Positions 1-5,956 of a DNA stretch of 13,253 nucleotides are shown one piece after another (position 1 is the first letter of the stretch; every line of letters begins with the position of its first letter). Source of the DNA: Lysinibacillus sp. (GTDB taxonomy: Bacteria; Bacillota; Bacilli; Bacillales_A; Planococcaceae). Position numbers and translations under genes: made by a program. The DNA lies in the NCBI GenBank assembly GCA_012735355.1, contig JAAYHP010000177.1, positions 1-13,253 on the forward strand. The letters run 5' to 3'. The notes under the pieces were generated by a model that had not been told where the DNA came from, did no database searches, and saw only the letters and a list, made by a program, of their open reading frames with translations.

Positions 1-1
1 C

Positions 2-43
2 AAAAACTCATCATTTTCTTTTAAGAGAAAATGATGAGTTTTT
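2..43. terminator. Bidirectional intrinsic terminator
   Basis: An 18-bp perfect inverted repeat (2-19 pairs with 26-43) with a 6-nt loop. The ends are A5 on the left and T5 on the right, so it can terminate transcripts from either direction. It lies 22 bp beyond the stop of the minus-strand DsbA-like gene and probably also ends an unseen plus-strand gene to the left of the window. Confidence 0.85.
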
Positions 44-65
44 ACTTTTGTCCCAACCTCACATT

Positions 66-977
66 TTATTTCGTAGATGTAAAGTAAAATTCACCTAATA
101 TTTCTTTTGTTTCAAATTGTTCTGGAGAAAGTTCTTTATTTACATAGGACTGTACTTCTGATTGTTCAATATCATACATAACTTCAATTTCTTTAGAGAA
201 GAGCAGTTTTTCTTTCGTTAGTAAACTTGCAAGAGTAGGTTGTTCCTTTGGTTCTAGCTCTTCCTTACCTAACACTTGTTTCAATCCTTCGACATAATAT
301 TCAAAAGGACGTCCACCAGTAATTTTTACTCCTTTATTGTCTTCATTCATAAGAACAATTGTAGGGAATCCTCTTACACTTAATTTTCTAACTAAGCTGA
401 AGTCTTCATTTAACAATTGTTGTCCAATTGGTTGCTCTGCCTCGTTAATAATGCTTTCTCCATTAAGTCCTATGGAATTTACAATATCTTTTAAAACTTC
501 TAAGTCCGAAATGTTTTTGTTAAATACGAATAACGCTTCCCTTGCTCGACGTAAATATTGCACGGCAATTTTATTGGAATGATTTTTTTGAATGATTTTG
601 AATATTCGAGATGCTGGGTATGATGATTGAACGGGATTATCAATTATTAAAGTGCCATCAATTGGCATTCTTGAAAATTGTCCAACTTCTCTCCAGTGGG
701 GAGCAACGTCTGCTGGTTTGAAAATTCCATTGGCAGGATCTATTGGACCGTCATGCCATTTTTCTAAAAGTCCACCCATTACTGTGTTAACGTTAAAATA
801 ATGTCCATATTGTTCGATGAATCGACGAAGTGTCGGTTCGATTGTCCAACAGTGGGAACAAATAGGATCTGTCACATAATATAGTTGAATCGTTTTTTGT
901 GATTCATTAAAATCGATTAATTCCATTTCGTTATCGTTTGTAACTCCACATACACCCGTTTCTAAATCACAAACCAT
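66..977 (-). CDS. DsbA-family thiol-disulfide oxidoreductase (FrnE/SpxH-like)
   Basis: A 303-residue protein with a thioredoxin-like redox fold. The active-site CxxC is C40-S-H-C43, placed after a beta strand (IQLYYVTDPIC) and followed by WTIEP. The cis-proline loop is VRGFPT (P205). Between them is the long helical insertion typical of DsbA and FrnE. No signal peptide is visible, so it is probably cytosolic, as for FrnE-type enzymes and the ClpXP adaptor SpxH (YjbH), which shares the DPxCxxCWxxEP pattern. Two more cysteines (C3, C10) lie at the N-terminus. The first ATG after a plausible leader is used as start. However, the GGGAGG at 1001-1006 lies 23 nt upstream of it, too far, and is ideally placed (8 nt) before an in-frame ATA at 990-992. 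The open frame continues to 1181 but would run into the divergent tetR gene. The exact substrate is unknown; SpxH versus general oxidoreductase is not decided. Confidence 0.85.
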   Translation of the reverse strand: MVCDLETGVCGVTNDNEMELIDFNESQKTIQLYYVTDPICSHCWTIEPTLRRFIEQYGHYFNVNTVMGGLLEKWHDGPIDPANGIFKPADVAPHWREVGQFSRMPIDGTLIIDNPVQSSYPASRIFKIIQKNHSNKIAVQYLRRAREALFVFNKNISDLEVLKDIVNSIGLNGESIINEAEQPIGQQLLNEDFSLVRKLSVRGFPTIVLMNEDNKGVKITGGRPFEYYVEGLKQVLGKEELEPKEQPTLASLLTKEKLLFSKEIEVMYDIEQSEVQSYVNKELSPEQFETKEILGEFYFTSTK

Positions 978-1086
978 ATTTTTATTGTTTATCTGAAATT
1001 CCTCCCTTTTTAAAGCCTTGAATATTTGCTTGTAATTGAATTTTAATCCATAATGAGAATCATCAAAACCGTTAAAAATGAGAGTC

Positions 1087-1102
1087 TGTTGGATATACAA
1101 CA
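1087..1102. promoter_or_regulatory. Candidate TetR operator in the divergent intergenic region
   Basis: TGTTG-N6-CAACA inverted repeat, 16 bp in total, in the gap between the divergent DsbA-like and TetR-family genes. It overlaps the -10 element of the candidate minus-strand promoter (1092-1097), a classical position for repression. Binding by the adjacent TetR-family protein is inference. Confidence 0.35.
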
Positions 1103-1120
1103 CTTTTGAGAAATTGTCTA
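1092..1120 (-). promoter_or_regulatory. Candidate sigma-A promoter for the DsbA-like gene
   Basis: On the minus strand, TAGACA (1115-1120, five of six matches to TTGACA) and TATATC (1092-1097, four of six matches to TATAAT) are separated by exactly 17 bp. It would give a leader of roughly 100 nt before the start codon. No comparably clear promoter is seen for the plus-strand regulator gene. Confidence 0.35.
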
Positions 1121-1141
1121 AAAAGTAGGAGGGAGTTGTAA

Positions 1142-1696
1142 ATGGAACGCACAAAAGCAGACCCTCGCGTCTTACGAACAAGAAAATTAATTATGGATTC
1201 CTTTATCGAGCTTTCAAGTAAGAAGGAATTTAAAGACATTACAGTGAAAGATATTACGGAAGAAGCGATGATTAATCGAGCAACTTTCTATTATCATTTT
1301 GAAGATATTTATGATTTGTTGGAGAAGGTATTAACGGAAGTATTATCTATTAATCTCGATTATGAACGCTATATCAACTCGCAACTAGATGAAGAAACTA
1401 TAAGTAATATTTTTATAGCGATTACTGATTTCCAAAAATCATTATCACACCGATGCCATAGAGGATATGAGGATACAATTGCGCGCATTATTCGGGAGCA
1501 ATTGGAAATGATTTTTTACAAATTGTTGTTGAAAGAGCGTCCGAATGATCATGAAGATGGTTTAAAAATGGCGGCAGTTATGCTAAGTTGGGGAATTTAC
1601 GGTGCTTCAGTAGAATGGCGAAGAAGTAGTGAGAATCAATCGCCAGAAGACTTTATGAAGCAAGGCATACCTTATATACTTTCTGGTTTAAAATAA
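1142..1696 (+). CDS. TetR-family transcriptional regulator
   Basis: A 184-residue DNA-binding regulator. The TetR-type helix-turn-helix is at about residues 10-55: RTRKLIMDSFIEL, then ITVKDITEEAMINRATFYYHF with the signature T-F-Y-Y-H-F at its end. The remainder is a helical ligand/dimerisation domain, with the short C-terminal segment common in Firmicutes regulators of this size. The start is set by AGGAGGG at 1127-1133, 8 nt before ATG. It is divergent from the DsbA-like gene, with a candidate palindromic operator between them, so it may control that gene, itself, or both. It ends at a strong hairpin terminator. The downstream convergent MATE gene could be another target, as TetR regulators often control efflux pumps, but nothing in the sequence proves this. 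The ligand is unknown. Confidence 0.9.
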   Translation: MERTKADPRVLRTRKLIMDSFIELSSKKEFKDITVKDITEEAMINRATFYYHFEDIYDLLEKVLTEVLSINLDYERYINSQLDEETISNIFIAITDFQKSLSHRCHRGYEDTIARIIREQLEMIFYKLLLKERPNDHEDGLKMAAVMLSWGIYGASVEWRRSSENQSPEDFMKQGIPYILSGLK

Positions 1697-1701
1697 ATTA
1701 G

Positions 1702-1743
1702 CCCATCACAACCTTCAAAGGTACGTGATGGGTTGATTTTTTG
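1702..1743. terminator. Intrinsic terminator between convergent tetR and MATE genes
   Basis: CCCATCAC (1702-1709) pairs with GTGATGGG (1725-1732), with a further ACCTT/AAGGT stem inside the loop. On the plus strand it is followed by GATTTTTT. It sits 5 bp after the tetR stop. On the opposite strand the flanking A/T run is weaker, but it may also end the MATE transcript. Confidence 0.8.
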
Positions 1744-1748
1744 GGAAA

Positions 1749-3080
1749 TTAAGATTCAAACAATACTTTCTTCCTCCAGCTCCCCCAGAAATAATAGGCT
1801 ATGGAAAATAAAGCGCTAACTAAAAAGCTGATTCCTATCCCTAATGCAATTCCCAACTCTCCGTATAGGGAGGAGGCGAAATAGGTAAATGGTACTCGTA
1901 ACAACCATAAAGAGATGATGTTTAAAATTAAAACATGAAACATAGCACCAGAACCACGTACAACACCATTTAAAATAAAATTTAATCCGATAAAAGGATA
2001 AAAGAAAGCGATTGTTTTCAAATAGAGTGAACCAAATTTCACGCTCTCTTGATCTTGAATAAATAATTTGACGAGAGGTTCTGCTAAGGTGAATAAAATA
2101 ATAGCAATTACGAGCATGATGCTCAAATTATAAAGAATACCGACTTTAGAAATGTCTGATACCCGGTCCCACTTATTTGCCCCAATATTTTGGGCTGCCA
2201 TAGCATTGACAGCTGTACCTAAAGCGATTGCTGGTAATAAAATAATGCTATCTAATCGTTGTGCCGCCCCAAAACCAGCGACAATACTTGCCCCGTAATT
2301 GTTTACGACCGATAAAATGATCGTCATTCCTGCAAAAATAACAATCATTTGTAGACCAGATGGTATGCCTAACTGCAATATCTTTTTTACTTCAATCCAT
2401 TTAGGTGTTTGAAGTTTAAAACGATGATTTTTATATTTCTTTGCTTAATACATTAGACTACAGATAAAAGTTAATGTTTGTGCAACGATTGTAGCAATAG
2501 CCGCACCACTTACTCCCATCTTAAAACCAGCAATCAATAGAGGATCTAGTACTGCATTTAATAAAGTTGCAATAAATACGAAATATAAAGGGGTCTTACT
2601 ATCGCCAAATGCACGTAATACGGTAATAACAAAATTATAGCCAACTAAAAATAACGTTCCAATAAAGCTAATTTGTAAATAGGTTTTTGCAGAATCTAAA
2701 ATATTAGTAGGAGTATTTAAGATTGTAAGAATTGGCTCAACAAAAATAAATCCCATACTTCCAATCAAAATGGATAAAACAAATAAGGTAATAACAAAAG
2801 TACTCAAATAGGTTTGAATTTGCTCCTTATCCTTTTTCCCCATTAATTGAGCAAAGATTGTTAATGTAGCATTATTTATTCCGAGTACAAAAGCTAATAT
2901 TAAAGTGATGACGGTAGCGCCAATTGTTACTGCAGCTAATGCCTCACTTCCTAGCAAGTTTCCAACCCATAGACTATTAATTAATTGCATAGAAACTTGC
3001 AATAAATTTGTTAATAGAATCGGAAGTGAAAATAGAAATAGCTTTTTGTAAATCGACCCTTCTGTAAAATCCGTTTTCAA
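1749..3080 (-). pseudogene. MATE-family multidrug efflux transporter, interrupted by an in-frame TAA
   Basis: A polytopic MATE (MatE) Na+/H+-drug antiporter of about 443 codons, the usual length for the family. The N-terminal half starts KTDFTEGSIYKKLFLFSLPILLTNLLQ and carries the family pattern NSLWVGNLLGSEALAAVT. The C-terminal half contains LGIPSGLQMIV and the conserved VVRGSGA motif. The two halves are in the same frame, with no shift or gap, separated only by TAA at 2445-2447 after residues CSLMY. Translation beyond the stop continues with a normal inter-domain linker (AKKYKNHRF) into the second MatE repeat. I infer a recent nonsense mutation (for example TTA to TAA), a readthrough codon, or a sequencing error. 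The start is uncertain: GTG 3089, TTG 3083 and TTG 3080 are possible. TTG 3080 is chosen because AGGGTGG lies just upstream and the family usually begins M-K/x-x-D-F-T-x-G. The drug substrate is unknown. Confidence 0.8.
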
Positions 3081-3151
3081 CAATACCACCCTTTTAATGT
3101 TCTCCTTCTATCCTAACATGTGGCGTTCAACCCCTCTACTTAAATGAAAAA

Positions 3152-3162
3152 GTGCCAGGCAC
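3152..3162. repeat. Short palindrome GTGCCAGGCAC, possible copy of a dispersed Bacillales element
   Basis: An 11-bp palindrome (GTGCC-A-GGCAC) flanked by A5 on the left and CCGAAAAG on the right, in the 230-bp gap between the MATE and DUF6933 genes. From memory, similar AAAAAGTGCCAGGCACC words occur repeatedly between genes in Bacillaceae genomes; this is not checked here. Nothing else clear is seen in 3090-3230. Confidence 0.3.
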
Positions 3163-3237
3163 CCGAAAAGTACCTAAGCGGTAGGTGTTGCTATATCAGA
3201 ATCATCTAACGCAGTTTGAATAAAAGATTTCTTTTAT

Positions 3238-3266
3238 TTGGAATATTCATCTTATACTGTTATATT
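3238..3266 (+). promoter_or_regulatory. Candidate extended -10 promoter for the DUF6933/pRiA4b gene
   Basis: TTGGAA (3238-3243) and TATATT (3261-3266) with a 17-bp spacer. The -10 is preceded by TGT (3258-3260), giving the TGn extended -10 favoured in Bacillus. It would start transcription about 45 nt before the coding region. Confidence 0.5.
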
Positions 3267-3319
3267 CGGATTAATAATAAATTGGAGTTTGTAAAAAATG
3301 ACGTGAGGATGAGTAATAA

Positions 3320-4477
3320 ATGATAATCCAATGTACAAAATCATTACTTCAAAAATTAGGGTTGAAAGAAACTGACTTAGTATCTTCGGAAGGCTATGAA
3401 CAATTTCCCGAAAGTTTCACAGCATGGCATGCAAATTATGTGAAACTTAACGGTTGTAATGTACTAGTATTGATGAATAATGAAACAAGATTTCCAGTTG
3501 TGATTTGTAAACCGACTAAGAAAGAGTTGAAAGATATTGACGGATTAATAAGAAAAGGGATTGCGGAAGCCCTTCGCATGGAAGGGGTACGGGAAGAAGT
3601 TATTGAAGACTATTTCAATTTTGCTGGTGAAATTGTGTTTTCGAAAACAGCCAGTCGAAGTATAGTTGGGAAAATGAATAACGCTATTCGAGATTTAGAA
3701 ATTTTTGAGGATTATATTGATAAGAATTCGACCATTCAAAGATATATTAGTTTGATTACGGGAAGATTTATTACAAATGAAGGATTCTATCCAATTGAAA
3801 AAGTATTAGAGTGCTTAGGTGTGATATATGCATTCGGTGAAATGGCAGACGGAAATGGCGTATTGGATATTGACTTGTATCAATTGAAAATACAGCTAGA
3901 TCTTGAGGGGTATGAAATATGGAGGCGAGTGCTCGTACCTTCCACATTCTCTTTTAGACATCTTCATAATATTATTCAAACGGTTTTTGATTGGCAAAAT
4001 TATCATTTGCATGAGTTTACTGTAAAGAGAAAAGATATGAAACCTCTGATAATAGTAATGGATGATGATTCTGAAACATTAGATTTTGTAGACCCGGAAA
4101 GTAGTGATTTTCAACAAGAACGATTTGTTGCGTTAAAGGATGTTTTTCCAAAATATAAAGAAGTTACTTATGTATACGATTATGGTGATTGTTGGAGTCA
4201 TACTATCACTTTTGAAAAGGTCGAAAAGTCAAAAGTGTTCCAAGCAATGTTTGTAGAGGGTAAGGGAGAGAGACCTCCTGAAGATGTTGGAGGCTTACCA
4301 GGATATGAGAACTATTTGAGTATAATCGAGGACGAAAGCCATCCAGAATACGAAGAAATAAAGGAATGGGCGAAAGGACAAAGTGAGAGAAAGTTAAGTC
4401 CGGAACAAATTAATAAACGGCTTAAGTTGGTAATTAGTGCTGGTGGATATTCAACTTATGTTAGTAACCTTTGGTAG
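3320..4477 (+). CDS. DUF6933 plus plasmid pRiA4b ORF-3-like domain protein
   Basis: A 385-residue soluble protein of unknown function with two recognisable modules. Residues 1 to about 150 resemble DUF6933: start MIIQCTKSLLQKLG, then F-T-A-W-H-A-N (33-39) and VLVLMNNETRFPVV (48-61). Residues about 186-350 match the pRiA4b ORF-3 family (PF07929): YQLKIQLDLEGYEIWRRVLVP, TFSFRHLHNIIQTVFDWQNYHLHEF, the hallmark DYGDCWSH (287-294), and PPEDVGGLPGY (319-328). The conserved His, Asp and Cys positions suggest a binding or enzymatic site, but no activity is established for the family. The start is ATG with GTGAGG at 3303-3308, 11 nt upstream; no better start is seen. It appears monocistronic, with its own promoter. 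Such proteins are often found near mobile or plasmid-derived DNA, and the tandem repeat array begins just behind it, but no transposase or integrase is present. Confidence 0.85.
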   Translation: MIIQCTKSLLQKLGLKETDLVSSEGYEQFPESFTAWHANYVKLNGCNVLVLMNNETRFPVVICKPTKKELKDIDGLIRKGIAEALRMEGVREEVIEDYFNFAGEIVFSKTASRSIVGKMNNAIRDLEIFEDYIDKNSTIQRYISLITGRFITNEGFYPIEKVLECLGVIYAFGEMADGNGVLDIDLYQLKIQLDLEGYEIWRRVLVPSTFSFRHLHNIIQTVFDWQNYHLHEFTVKRKDMKPLIIVMDDDSETLDFVDPESSDFQQERFVALKDVFPKYKEVTYVYDYGDCWSHTITFEKVEKSKVFQAMFVEGKGERPPEDVGGLPGYENYLSIIEDESHPEYEEIKEWAKGQSERKLSPEQINKRLKLVISAGGYSTYVSNLW

Positions 4478-4560
4478 AGATGTTAGCAGGTTCTCCACTC
4501 AAGTTTATCAGTTATGCAGCGAAATGGCCGAGTAGGAGTGTTATCCCCTTGATTAAAGAT

Positions 4561-4728
4561 GCTTGTACCCGAGTTGGAAGTGTATGCGCTCGAGCAGAGA
4601 GGCTAAATGCCCGAGCTCGTAACGCATGCACCCGAAATACGATAATAAACGCTCGAGTTAGATTGACATCTGCTCGAGACATTATACTAAATATTCAAGC
4701 CGATGTAATATTGAATCGAAACTAAGTA
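4561..4728 (+). repeat. Degenerate 21-bp tandem repeat array, eight contiguous units
   Basis: Eight units of exactly 21 bp with no indels start at 4561, 4582, 4603, 4624, 4645, 4666, 4687 and 4708. Each has a core at offset 9-13: CCGAG, TCGAG, CCGAG, CCGAA, TCGAG, TCGAG, TCAAG, TCGAA. The first six cores are preceded by GC or AC. Flanking positions vary strongly. The array lies in an open frame (ATG 4480, stop 4723-4725) where each unit reads as a heptad x-[CNS]-[AT]-R-x-x-x, for example LNARARN, INARVRL, TSARDII. Codon 4 is CGA in seven of eight units. No convincing ribosome binding site precedes that frame, so I annotate the DNA repeat rather than a gene. It fills most of the 263-bp gap between the pRiA4b-like gene and the hydrolase gene. 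Confidence 0.75.
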
Positions 4729-4740
4729 CAAATCACCTAT

Positions 4741-5589
4741 CTATTTCAAATACTCCACAATATCTGCAAATGCTTTTAGAACGACAGGATCTTCCCAATT
4801 TTCATCAAACACATGCTTCCCATTAGGAATAGTAATTAACTTATTTTTAACTCCTGCTTTTTCTAGCGCATCACGCATTAACACTGATTGTTCATAAGGA
4901 ACGTCTTCGTCCATCGTACCATGTAACAATAAAGTAGGAGGATATTTTTCATCCACATTGTGAAGAGGGCAAAATTGTAAAAGATTATCCTTTTTCATGC
5001 TACCGCTCACTGTATCTATCCACTTTCCACTTTGTCTCCCATACATATAAATCGCATAGCGCTGTTGAATTGGTCCAACCGTAATGGCTTCATTTTTCAC
5101 AAGCATGTCTGCGAGTTGTTTTGGAACAGCAGTCATTTTTGAATAATGTGGACTTGGTTGATGCGCCCAATCTCCCGCAATATCACCATATCCGTAAAAG
5201 GAAATAATTGCGTTTGGTTTATTTTCAAATGTTCCACTTAATAGGGTAAGGAAACCCCCAGCAGAACCACCCATAACAAACATTTTTTCATGATTATAAT
5301 TAAACTGTTTTATCCCTTCATGACGAACCCACTCTAAAGCATCTTCAATATCTGATTTAATTTCAGGAAGTTTAGTTTCCGGTGCAAGTCTATAATCGAT
5401 TGAAAAAATATTAAAGCCTTCATTAACAAAAAATTTGATTTGTTCTTTTTTTAAATCCTCTCTTGAACCCCAAACGAGCCCACCACCATGAATATAAACA
5501 ATGATAGGAGCAGCATCGACTGTAGTTGAATAAAAATCACCTTTAATTTCGAATTGCTCTGATTTTTTATAAACGACTGTTGTTTTCAT
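4741..5589 (-). CDS. Alpha/beta hydrolase, esterase/lipase (HSL-like) family
   Basis: A 282-residue serine hydrolase of the hormone-sensitive-lipase type, probably cytosolic since no signal peptide is seen. The oxyanion-hole motif is H34-G-G-G37 after strand PIIVYI. The nucleophile elbow is G107-G-S109-A-G111. The acid is in GTMDEDVPYEQS (D227 or D229), and the catalytic histidine is H259 in NGKHVF. DYRLAPE (65-71) is the usual family motif. All triad elements are present, so it should be active on small carboxyl esters; the true substrate is unknown. The start is ATG at 5589, with AGAAAGAG about 11 nt upstream; a GTG at 5601 is a less likely alternative. A weak promoter is possible on the minus strand around 5626-5631 (TGC-TACACT extended -10). 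It is convergent with the repeat array and divergent from the allantoin operon, and shows no obvious functional link to either. Confidence 0.88.
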   Translation of the reverse strand: MKTTVVYKKSEQFEIKGDFYSTTVDAAPIIVYIHGGGLVWGSREDLKKEQIKFFVNEGFNIFSIDYRLAPETKLPEIKSDIEDALEWVRHEGIKQFNYNHEKMFVMGGSAGGFLTLLSGTFENKPNAIISFYGYGDIAGDWAHQPSPHYSKMTAVPKQLADMLVKNEAITVGPIQQRYAIYMYGRQSGKWIDTVSGSMKKDNLLQFCPLHNVDEKYPPTLLLHGTMDEDVPYEQSVLMRDALEKAGVKNKLITIPNGKHVFDENWEDPVVLKAFADIVEYLK

Positions 5590-5675
5590 GTTACTACACA
5601 CTCTTTCTAAAAAATTTGTCCTTATAGTGTAGCAAAATAAAATGAAACATTCATGACAAAGGACTGTAGTAGGAG

Positions 5676-5756
5676 AATTGTTAAAAAGCTGACAAATATT
5701 TGATAACCGAAAAAACTAGACATGATAAGAATCTTATCAACAATTGATAAAAAGCT
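5676..5756. repeat. Four TGWTAA motifs at exact 22-bp spacing
   Basis: TGTTAA at 5679 and TGATAA at 5701, 5723 and 5745 are spaced 22, 22 and 22 bp, near two helical turns. The outer two are embedded in longer similar words: AATTGTTAAAAAGCT at 5676-5690 and AATTGATAAAAAGCT at 5742-5756, one mismatch in 15, exactly 66 bp apart. This suggests cooperative binding sites on one face of the helix. Confidence 0.5.
5723..5739. promoter_or_regulatory. Perfect 17-bp palindrome, candidate operator
   Basis: TGATAAGA-A-TCTTATCA, eight-bp arms around a single central base, with no mismatches. It coincides with the third unit of the 22-bp phased motif array. The binding protein is unknown. The PucR-family regulator encoded downstream is one candidate, although the motif does not match the B. 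subtilis PucR box as I recall it. Confidence 0.5.
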
Positions 5757-5820
5757 AATTCCGTTTTATCTATTGTGACCAATGAATATGATTTTAACTT
5801 TCTTTAAAATTGTATTTAAG

Positions 5821-5834
5821 TGTAAACGATTACA
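5821..5834. promoter_or_regulatory. cre site (CcpA binding)
   Basis: TGTAAACGATTACA fits the catabolite-responsive element consensus TGWNANCGNTNWCA at every position and is a near-perfect palindrome around the central CG. It lies about 135 bp upstream of the first gene of the allantoin operon, consistent with carbon catabolite control by CcpA. Direction of effect depends on the unseen promoter position. Confidence 0.7.
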
Positions 5835-5956
5835 GATAAATTGCCATTAGTATCAATGATTGCAAGTTCCAACAATCTATAAAAAGTACGATTTTGGGCA
5901 TCATTTATTATCAAGAAATTGATATGCCATCACAGTAAAAAAGAGGTGTATTGAGT

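Larger units (their letters stand above)
5590..5956. promoter_or_regulatory. Divergent regulatory region upstream of the allantoin operon
   Basis: A 367-bp gene-free stretch between the minus-strand hydrolase and the plus-strand operon. It holds an array of TGWTAA motifs at 22-bp pitch (5679-5750), a 17-bp palindrome (5723-5739) and a cre site (5821-5834), listed separately. A TATAAA at 5878-5883 could be a -10, but no -35 lies at proper distance, so the operon promoter may need an activator. No small open frame with a ribosome binding site is seen. Confidence 0.55.

Noticed and set aside
337..582. Plus-strand open frame inside the DsbA-like gene
   Set aside because: Antisense shadow of a well-supported coding region, with no ribosome binding site and no recognisable protein.
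1749..3089. Two separate adjacent genes for the MATE halves
   Set aside because: Both halves are in one frame with a continuous linker and only one TAA between them; the second half lacks a ribosome binding site, so one broken gene is the better reading.
4480..4725. Open frame of about 81 codons over the tandem array as a real gene
   Set aside because: No convincing ribosome binding site, the start sits 3 bases after the stop of the preceding gene, and the sequence is explained by a 21-bp repeat that keeps one frame open. Kept as a repeat, with the coding possibility noted.
4561..4728. CRISPR array
   Set aside because: Units are 21 bp with only a five-base conserved core; there are no identical repeats, no unique spacers and no cas genes.
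5860..5883. TTGCAA/TATAAA as operon promoter
   Set aside because: The spacer is only 12 bp, too short for a sigma-A promoter.
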